This document shows, one piece after another, positions 51,501 through 60,000 of a stretch of DNA of 60,000 nt. Position 1 is the stretch's first letter. Each line of letters opens with the position of its first letter. The notes under the pieces were generated by a model, which was not told the origin of the DNA, did no database searches, and was given only the letters and a program-made list of their open reading frames with translations. The position numbers and the translations under genes were made by a program. The DNA comes from Lineus longissimus (lineage: Eukaryota > Nemertea > Pilidiophora > Heteronemertea > Lineidae), in assembly GCF_910592395.1 (NCBI RefSeq), contig NC_088323.1, positions 4,838,001 to 4,898,000 on the forward strand, written 5' to 3'.

Positions 51501-54500
51501 TCATCTTAACATCTTGAATAGATATGTTGTTAGTTGATGATATTTGATATCTCATTCACAACTTGCATACTCTCATTTCATAACAGGAAACCTATCTTCA
51601 AAATCCGACATCAAAATAGAACTCGATTGGAAAGTAAGGGGTTGTCTACATTATAAAATCAACAAAAGGAAGCTAAAAATCTACAAATATTCAATCACAC
51701 TCAAAAATAAATCATCAAAGTTGTTTTTTTACATGCAATGACAAAGTGGCCAACACATGGCAATGTGCACAGTGGACTAAGGGTACCTAATCAGAAAGTT
51801 ATCCATACTTTCTGAAAAGCTTTTGAAAGGCAAAATCACAAATTCTCTGCATTGGAGAAATGAAATAATTATAAACCAATCTGGCCAGACTAAAAACCAA
51901 AGTTCATCCTACCTGTTGCATCTGACCCTGAAGTTGATGAATCTGCTGAGTGAGTTGCTCCGTCTGCACGGAGTATGCTTCCTCTACAGAATTCCTGCCC
52001 TGCTTCTCTGTTTGGAGACTGTCAGAGAGCTGTTTTAGCACGTCATCACGTTGGGCTAGTGCCAGTTCGTATTCTTTGACCTTAAACAGAAGAAACGATG
52101 GGTCAATCTTTTTCATTACCTTTTCACAACTTAAAACCTATTGAAAGAATCATCAAATAAGCCACACACTACATATAAATCTGATTTTTCATAACCATCA
52201 ATCGTTTGATTTTGATTTCAGAAACTTAACACCTTCAGCGCCGAACCACGTAGCTTTACGTGGCCCAAATCCCCCCTTCCCTTTGAGCTGGTTATCAGAG
52301 TCTCATGGACTTCATGAAAGAACTACGCCATCGCCATCTTCAGGGCAAGGTTGGAACTGAAAAGACCGTCAGTTCCTACCTTGCCCTGAAGATGGCGATG
52401 GCGTAGTTCTTTCATGAAGTTTTCAGTTCCAACCTTGCCCTGAAGATGGCGATGGCGTAGTTCTTTTTATGAAGGCCATGAGACTCTGATAACCAGCTCA
52501 AAGGGGAGGGGATTTGGGTCACGCAGATCTACGTGCTTCGGCGCTGAAGGTGTCAAAACATGTTTGGCAAAATCATGCAAATCTATGGAGAATAAGTACA
52601 AGTAGTCCAAGGAAGTCAATAGGGATGATTAATGGTCATCCAGTCCAATGAATACCTTTCTCTGGAGGTCTTCTTCAACATCAGGCACCAATGCAGAGTC
52701 TCCTGATGGGGTGGAGCTCCCATTCAAGGACTAGAGAAAAAGAGAGGCAGTTTTCTTATTTAATTGTAAGAAATGATAATGCATAGCAGCAATAGCAGGT
52801 ATAGATTTGAAACAAACTGATCCCAATGGCCCAGTGGTCAGGATGTCCACCTTATAAATAGCAGGTCGAAGGTTCAAGCCCTGTTGAGACCCCTTTCTGA
52901 AGCGGTCGGTCGGGTAGCTGCTTCCTACATAAATGTAGGGTACAGGCAGCCTGCTTGCCAGGCACCAGGCATTAGAGTTACAGCTACGTGATTCCAGTTT
53001 TGGGTAGGATTTGAAAATCAAGTTAAGAGACACATTCACCAAATGATTTCAGCGCGTCTTGATATTTCACACATAACTGTACCTGACTACTCAATTGCCC
53101 TCGCAGCTTCTCATTCTCTTGGCTCAGGTCATCAATGGCAGCCTGTTTGCCAAACAACTGCTCTTCCAGTTGTGTGATCTCATCCGCTGCATGTTTTAAC
53201 TCTACCTTCGCCTCAAAGCTGATGTCAACGTTACTCGTATCCTGAAGTGAAAAATCACACATTTGATATCTACTTAATCCATTAGGTTTCTGCCCAACTG
53301 GTGTCGCTCTATCCTAGCTGATGACTCGCAGGATTCGAATTTAACCACTGCCATGGCAGTTGCTCTCCTAAAAATAGATATTTTTGCCCTATCAAATCTT
53401 CTGGCACATTTCCAAGTACCCAAGGCCAATATAGCCCTGAAATGTGAGCCCTTTTAGTTCTTTTATTCGTGGCCTAGTCGAGGACATCAGCAATGCAAGA
53501 TTTTTTTCCTTTTAACTTTTCTATGCCTGTATCTGTAAAGTGTTATAACACGACGCATATAGCAGTGGGACAGGTTGTTAGCTTATAACCACCTGGCAAG
53601 TGTGTAGGGGCTGCCTTTGCCAAACATCCACCACTTGCTTAGACCAAGTACCAATAAAAAACGTTTTCAACTTACATCACCTGATAAGTCACTGATCCCA
53701 ACAGATCCTTGATCACTCTGCAGAACAGAAAAAGACAGTTAACGATGATTCCACAAAATGAATCTTAATACAGCTTACAGCACATGATTCATTCAATAGA
53801 ATCAAATGATAGTTCAACTCACCTCTTCATATGAGAATGACAGCACATCGCTGGAAACAGACTGATCAGCAGAGTCGGTACCACTTAGTGTCGTAGAGTC
53901 TACTCTATTACAACCATCCTCCGCGGTCGGTGTATCAGATTTTCTTCGTTTTTTTCGTGCTTTCCTCTTCTGGAATTGGGCCAACTGCAAAAAAGAGAGG
54001 TACCGCTCTCATTGACATTTTTTATTCATGATTCAACATTTTGCAAAAACAAATCATTGGGGAAAAATTTTAAATCACCCTATTTTTACAACATCATGAT
54101 ATTTAAAATTTAAAATCTCATTGACTTTAACCAATGGGTGGCCGACTACAGCTTTGATGTTATCGTCTGTGTTATTCCTAACAGCTGTTTGTGACAGTGT
54201 GTCAGACACAAACAACTGTTCCAGGCCATAACCAATATTTTAAAAAAAAGATTTTTCTTTGTATAAATTTCATTTTGTTCAAGTCTAGGCCTTCACACAG
54301 GCATGATGCCAAGCTATCACTATCAGCGGCACATCATTGAATCAAGTAAAGAATTTCATACATGATTGATATTATAGCAATGAGTGCACACATCCAAATC
54401 AGGACACAGTCAACCGCATCACAGAGTCCATACAATGTACATGACAGTGTCATATGAAGTGAATCGGACTTTCAGTGGCAGAAATGCATTTGGCTCGATT

Positions 54501-57070
54501 TTCCTGCCATTTCACCTTTAATCGTAAATAGATAATAGTGATTTACCACATCAAAGGATGACCATTCATGCACGACTTTAGGCCTGAATGATCGAAAATG
54601 AGATTAGTTGTTTATTTACACTCAAATAGTCGAACCCCAGTTGGCATTGTGCATCGGCTTTTCTAGTTCATATAGTTATGGTATAGTGTTTCTGACAAGT
54701 GATTATCATAGGCCTTAGCACAAATGTTTGCCACCATCAATGTCATTGAGAACTTATCAATATTCAGTCAATAAATCATTGTAAAACTAAAATTTTACAG
54801 ATTTCAAAGGCACAGCCTACACACATGCGCTACTCTGGTTAGAGGCAATTCCCCAATAAGTTTGCACGTCTGAGCATGAGGTATTATGCCCTATTATGTA
54901 AGTAATGGGGTCAGCCTATGTAATTATGTTGAAAACGACGTCAAACCACAGTTTTCAGGGAATGACACCATTTTCAACCGAGAGGCTGACCCCCAATATC
55001 TCAGTGGAATCAGGCCATTCGACTGCATGCCGCAGGACACTGGACTGATCTCACGAAAAAATTCCAGAACGAAACAAGGTCGAGGTGAGGACGAGGCCGA
55101 GGGAAATTTATGAAGTACAAGTGTTCCGCGCTAATTACCGATTAGCGCCATCTTAAGATTGCGCTGCGCATTCTTAGGATCGTTTAATTGCGCGGCAATC
55201 TCGAGATCGCGCAAGGGTGAGCGTGCGCTTTTTGCCGATTGCGCATTTTAGAGATGATGATACTTTTACATGTTCAGCTTTGCATTGCCATTGGTAGCTT
55301 TATTTTTCACCTAATTTTTTGCTACACCAACAGTCACATTACTGTCATGTGACTGTCTATGGGATGCTGAAAGTAAATTAATTTAATACCGGCCAAAGTT
55401 GACTGTCGAGTGGTTGATTTATATTTTGTACCTCAGGCCATACCTCAGGCCATGGAGGTATTATTAAGATAACTGCAGGCCATGGAGGTATTATAAAGAT
55501 ACCTCCATGCTCAGGCATTCGGTTTTATGTTATCTTCTCATTATAAATACTGTTTTATATTTCAGGTTATCCCCTAACACAGCTTGCTGATGGACATCCA
55601 ACCTGAGAGCAATGCTTTTGAAAATTAATGATTGATCAAGTACATTTGGTTGTAATCTTGCATCCGGATTTACTTAATGAATAAAGAGATACATCTAATA
55701 ACTAAGATTTTATTATACGTTTATAATTATTTTATTTATAATAACATCCCAATAGTATTTACATTTCCTTGATATATATGATTACACAATACAATGTTTA
55801 TGATATTTACACTTACAGTCGCACAATATTGTCATGGAACTTAGTTTATTCACCAATTAATGATAATTGATAATTGGTAATTGGTAAATATATGTAAATT
55901 AGCGTTCTGTCATAGTGATCAGCAGTGGTAATTAATGCGGCCATGCCTTTGATAATGTGAACAGATCTCAGTATGACACTTTTTGACGAATATGATATGA
56001 CTTAGTCTCCACAAGGGACGACATTTTCTTTGTCACCAAAGGTGGGATTATAGTCTAATGAATAACGTAGGGGACAACATTTTCTTTCGCACTAAGTGTC
56101 CTTTATTCACATTGATGATTATGAACGGCCCCTTACCCCGGTGTAATGTTTTTGAGTGTTTCTGTTTTTGAGTGTTTCCCCTCATTGTTTGGGAACGCTC
56201 AAAAATAGATTGACGAGTTTTTCTGTGTATCCCTCCTATTGAAAAGTCATGGTCTCTCTAGCTGCCTATTGTTTGGAAACACTGAAACATGGGGAACAAC
56301 CACAGATGTTACACCGGCCCTTACCATAAATCTAACAATCCCTGAACAATCATTGAACAATAGAACGAATTCTACTACTATAGTTTTACCTGTTGTTGTG
56401 GGACTCGTTTTCTTGTAACATTGCAGAAGTTGATGGGACTTTTCACAAAATTCAAGCCCATGAGCCGTGCGGAAGATTATTGTTGGAATGGCAACCCATA
56501 GTTCATATATTTCATCATAATTTATGCAGTCTGATGTTGCAAATTCTCGGAGAGAACATAATAAGTCAGTTATATTATTTGCAGGACAATCATTCATCAT
56601 TCAATCATTGGCTCGCAAGACCCCCCAACTCCCTTGCGCGATCTCGAGATTGCCGCGCAATTATAGGATCCTAAGAATGCGCAGCGCAATCTTAAGATAG
56701 CGCAGATCGGTAAAATGCGCGGAACACAAGTACTAAAGTAGGCCTAACACACCAAAAAACCAAATATATAGGCCCTAGGCCTAATTGCAATATGATATCT
56801 TATTACACTACAGCACAACTTCGTTGCCAAAAACGGCCCATATTGCATTTGAAAGTAAAACCGAAAACGACACGTTGGCATCAGTACAAAATGTACACTG
56901 TACATCATACACTGCGTCCAGTGTGTGTTGACAGCTGCCGCAAAATCGCCCCTAAACAAACTCGGTCTGCAACGAATTTACAGCAGGTTAGAATGCAAGG
57001 ATAACTACAAAGTGGTCAGTACCCTCTCCTTTCCCGCCTGTAACTTCTTTTTCCTCTCCTCGTCATCCAT
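28332..57070 (-). CDS. AKAP9: Unit A: AKAP9/pericentrin-like giant coiled-coil PKA-anchoring scaffold (8 exons, whole gene)
   Basis: Join of 57070-57023, 53984-53823, 53717-53676, 53241-53083, 52730-52656, 52080-51913, 48460-33731 and 33527-28332, giving 6,859 residues. All junctions are GT-AG and phase 0. The N-terminus (MDDEERKKKLQAGKER then LAQFQKRKARKKRRK) matches the conserved start of AKAP9 and pericentrin (basic, AG(K/R)xxLA(Q/H)FxxRK). Nearly all the rest is heptad-rich coiled coil with acidic, low-complexity spacers. Family members tether PKA, phosphatases and gamma-tubulin factors at centrosome and Golgi. Residues about 2790-3260 hold four PKA-anchoring-type helices in 138-aa tandem modules. 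It is far longer than human AKAP9 (about 3,900 aa) because of the intronless 14.7 kb exon 7. No PACT centrosome-targeting domain is visible before the stop. Whether exon 8 is the normal end or an alternative end is open. Confidence 0.8.
33731..48460 (-). CDS. AKAP9: Unit A exon 7: 14,730 bp single exon, coiled coil with tandem PKA-anchoring modules
   Basis: One uninterrupted frame of 4,910 codons, from acceptor TTCTTTTTAG (AGETLQEQTAKQ) to a GTACGT donor after RLQVENQ. In order from the start it holds heptad repeats; an acidic spacer with four (V/I)(I/V)P-x-(E/Q) motifs (about 47000-47620); long coiled coil; a second acidic spacer with variants of that motif (about 42100-42500); the 138-aa tandem modules (about 39370-40920); further coiled coil; an acidic low-complexity region (about 35050-35800); and a final Lys/Glu coiled coil. 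Many Cys residues (for example CKxLE) recur in the 45.7-46.7 kb part. A single open frame this long in AT-rich DNA shows strong coding constraint. Such an exon may have arisen by intron loss or by internal tandem growth. Confidence 0.9.
39400..40920 (-). repeat. Coding tandem repeat: four 414 bp (138 aa) modules inside exon 7
   Basis: The same landmark (plus-strand ATCAGCCAATTCTAACTG) recurs at 39401, 39815, 40229 and 40643, exactly 414 bp apart. Each module encodes an AESG-EV-KLRMLLENLSSEHEKLKQ coiled coil, then the helix VAELIAEAVVAVS, then ADVDAYKLNLAKLKQLLSD. The two middle modules are almost identical, which indicates recent duplication or gene conversion. More diverged versions precede them in the protein (DLDAYKLNLAKLKDLL near 40960, and others near 41250 and 41900). 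Confidence 0.9.
48461..51912. other. Intron 6 of unit A (3.45 kb)
   Basis: No exon, tRNA or named element supported. A minus-strand frame of 158 codons (51378-50902) is Cys-rich and looks non-coding. Confidence 0.45.
51913..52080 (-). CDS. AKAP9: Unit A exon 6: conserved N-terminal coiled coil
   Basis: 56 codons starting VKEYELALAQRDDVLKQLSD. This resembles the human AKAP9 segment around residues 180-220 as I remember it (EFEAAIKQRDGIITQL), which supports orthology. Acceptor GTTTAAG, donor CAG|GTAGGA, phase 0. The donor can join exon 7 at 48460 or, equally in frame, unit B exon B2 at 14230. Confidence 0.8.
52226..52556. mobile_element. 331 bp foldback element with internal duplication
   Basis: Ends TTAACACCTTCAGCGCCGAA and, inverted, TTGACACCTTCAGCGCCGAA. 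The arms extend about 85 bp (CCCAAATCCCC, GAGCTGGTTATCAGAGTCTC). The inner part holds the motif TTGCCCTGAAGATGGCGATG once inverted on the left and twice direct on the right. No ORF. A non-autonomous DNA element inserted in intron 5 of unit A. Confidence 0.75.
52656..52730 (-). CDS. AKAP9: Unit A exon 5: short linker exon
   Basis: 25 codons (SLNGSSTPSGDSALVPDVEE then DLQRK) between TTTTCTCTAG and GTATTC. Low-complexity Ser/Gly/Pro linker interrupting the coiled coil. Phase 0/0, so it is skippable in frame. Confidence 0.7.
52825..53040 (+). mobile_element. tRNA-derived SINE
   Basis: TGGCCCAGTGGTCAGG (A box, 52827) and GGTTCAAGCC (B box, 52871) at tRNA-like spacing, then a body of about 150 bp ending near exon 4 of unit A. 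Confidence 0.6.
53083..53241 (-). CDS. AKAP9: Unit A exon 4: coiled coil
   Basis: 53 codons beginning DTSNVDISFEAKVELKHAAD. The first clear heptad run (ADEITQLEEQLFGKQ) is the start of the family's N-terminal coiled coil. Acceptor TTCACTTCAG, donor GTACAG, phase 0/0. Confidence 0.8.
53242..53675. other. Intron 3 of unit A
   Basis: 434 bp. A GGATTCGAAT motif near 53333 hints at another decayed SINE but is not enough to call. Confidence 0.4.
53676..53717 (-). CDS. AKAP9: Unit A exon 3: 14-codon microexon
   Basis: Encodes SDQGSVGISDLSGD between a TTCTGCAG acceptor and a GTAAGT donor. At 42 bp in phase 0/0 it can be skipped without a frame change. It is an acidic, serine-rich linker. Confidence 0.7.
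53823..53984 (-). CDS. AKAP9: Unit A exon 2: conserved LAQFxxRK motif and basic stretch
   Basis: 54 codons starting LAQFQKRKARKKRRK after a TTTTTTGCAG acceptor and ending SFSYEE before GTGAGT. The start continues the AKAP9/pericentrin signature from exon 1. The dense KR run is a possible nuclear or acidic-surface binding stretch, followed by a Ser/Thr/Asp-rich linker. Phase 0 on both sides. Confidence 0.85.
53985..55118. other. Intron 1 of unit A, 3' part
   Basis: AT-rich. A 42 bp inverted repeat at about 54179-54220 (ACAGCTGTTTGTG...CACAAACAACTGTT). No exon seen. Confidence 0.45.
55119..56728. mobile_element. 1.6 kb element with 97 bp terminal inverted repeats
   Basis: Left arm 55121-55217 and right arm 56631-56727 are inverted copies (GTGTTCCGCGC, CTTAAGATTGCGCTGCGCAT, GCGCGGCAATCTCGAGATCG). 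AGTAC flanks both sides (55114-55118, 56729-56733), a likely 5 bp target duplication. The interior is AT-rich and holds a doubled GCAGGCCATGGAGGTATTAT-type unit near 55440-55510. The longest interior frame (56600-56247, minus, 117 aa) shows no transposase motif. Probably a non-autonomous DNA transposon. Confidence 0.7.
56734..57022. other. Intron 1 of unit A, part next to exon 1
   Basis: 289 bp from the element's flank to the exon 1 donor. No feature seen. Confidence 0.5.
57023..57070 (-). CDS. AKAP9: Unit A exon 1: start codon exon
   Basis: Encodes 16 residues, MDDEERKKKLQAGKER. The ATG at 57070-57068 is the first in-frame ATG after an upstream in-frame TAA about 25 codons before it. The exon ends at a GTACTG donor in phase 0. 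The KKKLQAGKE motif is the hallmark start of AKAP9 and pericentrin. It is too short to show up as an ORF. Confidence 0.85.
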
Positions 57071-57255
57071 ATCGCTCTTTATCACCACTGTTTTGAGGAA
57101 ATGTACAAAACAACCTTCCGTTTTGGAAACTTGGCGGCCATTGCTTGTTTACGAACGTTTCCGGATATTGCCGAAGACACACGAGTGCCTTCTACGGTGG
57201 CCGGTAAGAAAACTAACGCTCGCAGCTTCGGCGTAGTTCCACTGTTTCAGCTCAG
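57071..57255. promoter_or_regulatory. Promoter/5' UTR region of unit A, possibly bidirectional
   Basis: CpG-richer stretch (TTGGCGGCC, ACGAACG, GCCGAAG, GCTCGCAGCTTCGGCG) directly upstream of the unit A ATG and ahead of a plus-strand ORF. The minus strand has an in-frame TAA before the ATG. No TATA box. Confidence 0.4.
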
Positions 57256-57876
57256 ATGGCGCCAGCTGGGGTCCTGTCAAAATCAGACACAACCAGACCT
57301 AATGAGATTGCAGATACTGTCACAACCAGACCTGGCGAGATAACAAATGCTGTTACACCCAGAGCCAAGGGCAGCACGAGCAGATCCACACCTGATAATC
57401 CATCTCAAAGCCCTTTCGTCCAACTTTTGTCTGTCTATAACGCCAAGCTGGGAACCTTTTCGGATCTCCATCTTTCCTGCTTAAATGATGGCAACAGATT
57501 AACAACCAAACTATTTACTGATAATGATATTTCCACTTTATCGATCAACCAGAAGTTAATCACAGCACAATATTACAATCACAACAACAGCTCTTCCACG
57601 AGGTGCAGAAAAAAATTCCCAACACTCCAAATTGACAATGTTGGCTGGCTTCCACAGCTCACAGAAGAGCTCACTCTTCTCACTGATAAATATACATGTA
57701 CAAACACAAAACACCGATGTTTTATTACATTATACATAAATGATCAATTTGTTCAAATACTTTCTAATGCACAGACAAATTATCTGATCTATCCGTTTAC
57801 CAATGACCTCAGTTGGTGGAATCAGCAATCATTTACTACAAAGAGATACAACATTCAAGGTTCATCTCCTTCATAG
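57256..57876 (+). CDS. Unrecognised 206-codon ORF, possible first exon of a divergent gene
   Basis: Starts CAGATGGCGCC and begins with a degenerate 11-residue repeat (TTRPxEIxxxV). I recognise no domain, signal peptide or membrane segment, and composition is Asn/Thr/Ser-rich toward the end, as translated non-coding DNA often is. Support is its position beside a CpG-rich promoter and its length in AT-rich DNA. It could equally be a transcribed non-coding exon. Confidence 0.2.
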   Translation: MAPAGVLSKSDTTRPNEIADTVTTRPGEITNAVTPRAKGSTSRSTPDNPSQSPFVQLLSVYNAKLGTFSDLHLSCLNDGNRLTTKLFTDNDISTLSINQKLITAQYYNHNNSSSTRCRKKFPTLQIDNVGWLPQLTEELTLLTDKYTCTNTKHRCFITLYINDQFVQILSNAQTNYLIYPFTNDLSWWNQQSFTTKRYNIQGSSPS

Positions 57877-59730
57877 GCTTTTATGTCGCGATCTGCAAAT
57901 GCAAAAAGCAAAGCCCGCAATTATTACTGGGTAATTACAGTAATACAAGTTTCAGTCCCTAATGTGACAGTGCCTGATAACACAAGCAATGTGGCTCTAC
58001 CTCACAACCGAGTGAGTGATTTTATCAGTCATGCAAACAATTTAAGGTGCTTAATGAATGCTACAGAAAGAAGATTCCATCAACCTCAGGGAGAGCAGCA
58101 TCGATACCTGACAACCACATTCATTCATAAAAGAATCTAATTTGGATCTAACTCAACATGCACAACGGAATTGCGATCTAAAGTAAAGGTGCCAAAACTG
58201 AGGTTTTAGAAAAGAAACAACTAGGAGATTCTTTCAAAGTTCCTAATAACAGGTCTCTGACGAACTTTATTTTTTCAGACCATCTTTAAAAATACAGCCT
58301 GTCAGATACCTGATGATACTTAAAAGAACAGCATGAAGTACGAACAACTTGTTTTTGTTCAAAAAGTCGCCAAAAGGCGCCTCCACTATCTCACAATGCA
58401 CCTGCACCAATCAAGTTTGAATATGAATTATTTCTTGTACTAAGCCAAACAAAACCCAGTACATGCACCACTTACAAGAGGACCAGTATAAGGAGCCCCT
58501 AGCTCATCCCAATTGCCCTCTTCAACAAAGTTAATGAAAGAGATGAAAGAAAATTGTCCATTTTTTTGAGACGGAGATTGTTCCAATTATCAGGTAAAGA
58601 TTTTTTACCCCAGCTTAAAACTGGGTCTTATTTACACACCAATTGAAACCTACACTGACCACTGCAACAATATAAATGCCGTCATGGAGACTAGTTTACA
58701 AAATATACATTCATGACAATTTTACAACAAGAACTGATATTTATTTTTCACTTTTCACTTCAGGAACAAATTGAGAGGCGACTTTATCAAGAGAGTGAAC
58801 AAGATTGGTCCAATAATCAACCCCTGTCGATGATATGACCTCTTTTCAAACCGCATCATGAAGACATCTTTTCAAATTTGATATCACGAACAGAACTAGC
58901 CATCTAATGGAGACTAATACCTTCAAATCAAGTGAAAAAGTGAACAATGAATATCATTGACAAATCTTCTTATCTATAATTTCAATACGACTAACGCACA
59001 AAAATATATAACTTTTTTTCACCACATACAACAATGATATGAGTGATTTGATTCACTGTTTATAATATTTCTTTTATAATATATACTTCCTTTATATATG
59101 TCCACAGCATAGAAATATAACATTTTCAATGGAAATACACAGCTTGTTATGGTCTTCAACATTACTCGCAACAGGACAAGACTGTAAGATAACAACTGAT
59201 TGTCCAAGAAGTCTGTTGGATTGGTTCCAAATTGCCCCACTAGGGTAAATCAGACCAATACGATAAGACAAGACCATACCATGCCTTTACCAAAACAAAA
59301 CAATAGGTGGCACTTGAATCAGCAGTTAGAAACAACTACATCGAAAGCTATTGCTAAAGTGTTGGGAAAACTTTCACGAATATGGCAGAAGACGAGTTTA
59401 CAGAACTCAAATATAATTATGGCGAGGTTGGTCGTCAGTTTCGTCGAAGGCCATTCATTCAGAATTCTAATACTTCTGTTCATCAAATATATACCAAAAT
59501 TCATGAAAACTACATCAAATAGCTTATTTTAAAATCCCAAGATTAATCACATATCAAATCAAGAAGAATGACATTCTAATACAATGCAAGTACAAGTCTA
59601 AACAATATCAACACCAGAACACAATATAAGTATACAATTGTTGACTCCAGCATGCTAATACATGGACTATATCAGTGTGCTTGTATATTGACACTTGTAC
59701 AGATAGGCAGTGCACTTTATATATATACTG
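57877..59730. other. Right flank, no gene seen
   Basis: AT-rich DNA with short non-coding-looking ORFs on both strands. No exon with credible splice sites or recognised repeat. Confidence 0.45.
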
Positions 59731-59890
59731 GGCCGAGTTGTTCAAAACAGGTTTTTCAACTAATGCTGGTGTTTACCTACTTGGTATGATCTTTCACAGG
59801 GTGTCACGTCTAATTGACTGAACTGAAGGAGATAACACCATGTTAAGTTAACAAAGTTTTATTGACAAAATCTGTTTTGAACAACCAGGC
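59731..59890. mobile_element. Short inverted-repeat element (MITE-like), ~160 bp
   Basis: Left end GGCCGAGTTGTTCAAAACAG, right end (inverted) GCCTGGTTGTTCAAAACAG. The core TTGTTCAAAACAG is identical at both ends. No ORF and no clear target duplication. Confidence 0.5.
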
Positions 59891-60000
59891 TATTGTTTCA
59901 TTATGATTATTTCAAAGACTGGTGGTTTTTTTTCACAATGACTAAGACTAGATTTTTTTCAAGCCCATAACTAAAACCACCAAAAAATAAACATGATCTA

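Noticed and set aside
52825-52885. tRNA gene
   Set aside because: A and B boxes are present but no cloverleaf with paired acceptor stem; the long downstream body fits a SINE. The same applies to 17751-17803 and 5900-5935.
56247-56600. 117-codon ORF as transposase fragment in the 1.6 kb element
   Set aside because: No DDE/DDD signature or zinc finger; composition like random AT-rich DNA.
57071-60000. KRIT1 or another vertebrate neighbour of AKAP9
   Set aside because: No ORF resembling KRIT1, CYP51 or ANKIB1; conserved synteny cannot be shown in this window.

Overview
This is an intron-containing metazoan window. It is AT-rich, carries tRNA-derived SINEs, foldback elements and terminal-inverted-repeat elements, and looks like a marine or other invertebrate; I cannot fix the phylum. 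There is no bacterial or viral gene. Almost all coding sequence is on the minus strand and belongs to one locus of the AKAP9/pericentrin family, the giant coiled-coil scaffolds of centrosome and Golgi that anchor protein kinase A. I assembled exons by hand from open frames, GT-AG boundaries and codon phase. Every junction listed keeps the frame, but none is confirmed by RNA.

Unit A (57070 down to a stop at 28332, probable polyA signal near 26984) has eight exons, all joined in phase 0. It starts with an AKAP9/pericentrin-type N-terminus and six short exons. Exon 7 is 14,730 bp with no intron and exon 8 is a 5.2 kb terminal coding exon. The predicted protein is 6,859 aa, nearly all coiled coil. 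Exon 7 holds a tandem array of 414 bp (138 aa) modules. Each carries an identical amphipathic helix that fits the PKA regulatory-subunit anchoring consensus and resembles a segment I recall from human AKAP9.

Unit B (14230 down to 1214, continuing off the left edge) has 18 internal exons of the same family, at least 1,975 codons. Some resemble the N-terminal third of human AKAP9, so their order relative to the exon 7 modules is inverted compared with what I remember of the human protein. Between the two units lie three separate candidate first coding exons (23391, 19927, 17466). Each has an ATG in good context, an upstream in-frame stop and a phase-0 GTAAGT donor that would join 14230. The locus therefore looks like two C-terminal programmes: a long one ending at 28332 without a PACT domain, and a second one reached from internal promoters or by skipping exons 7-8, with any PACT domain lying beyond the window.

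The rest is intron and intergenic DNA. It includes a 229 bp near-perfect foldback element (14435-14663), a 331 bp foldback (52226-52556), a 1.6 kb element with 97 bp inverted repeats in intron 1 of unit A (55119-56728), a 113 bp minisatellite (25890-26755), several tRNA-like SINEs, two CRE palindromes 36 bp apart (5439-5482) and an 83 bp imperfect palindrome (23078-23160). Right of 57070 there is a probable promoter and one unrecognised plus-strand ORF (57256-57876); beyond that I see no gene.
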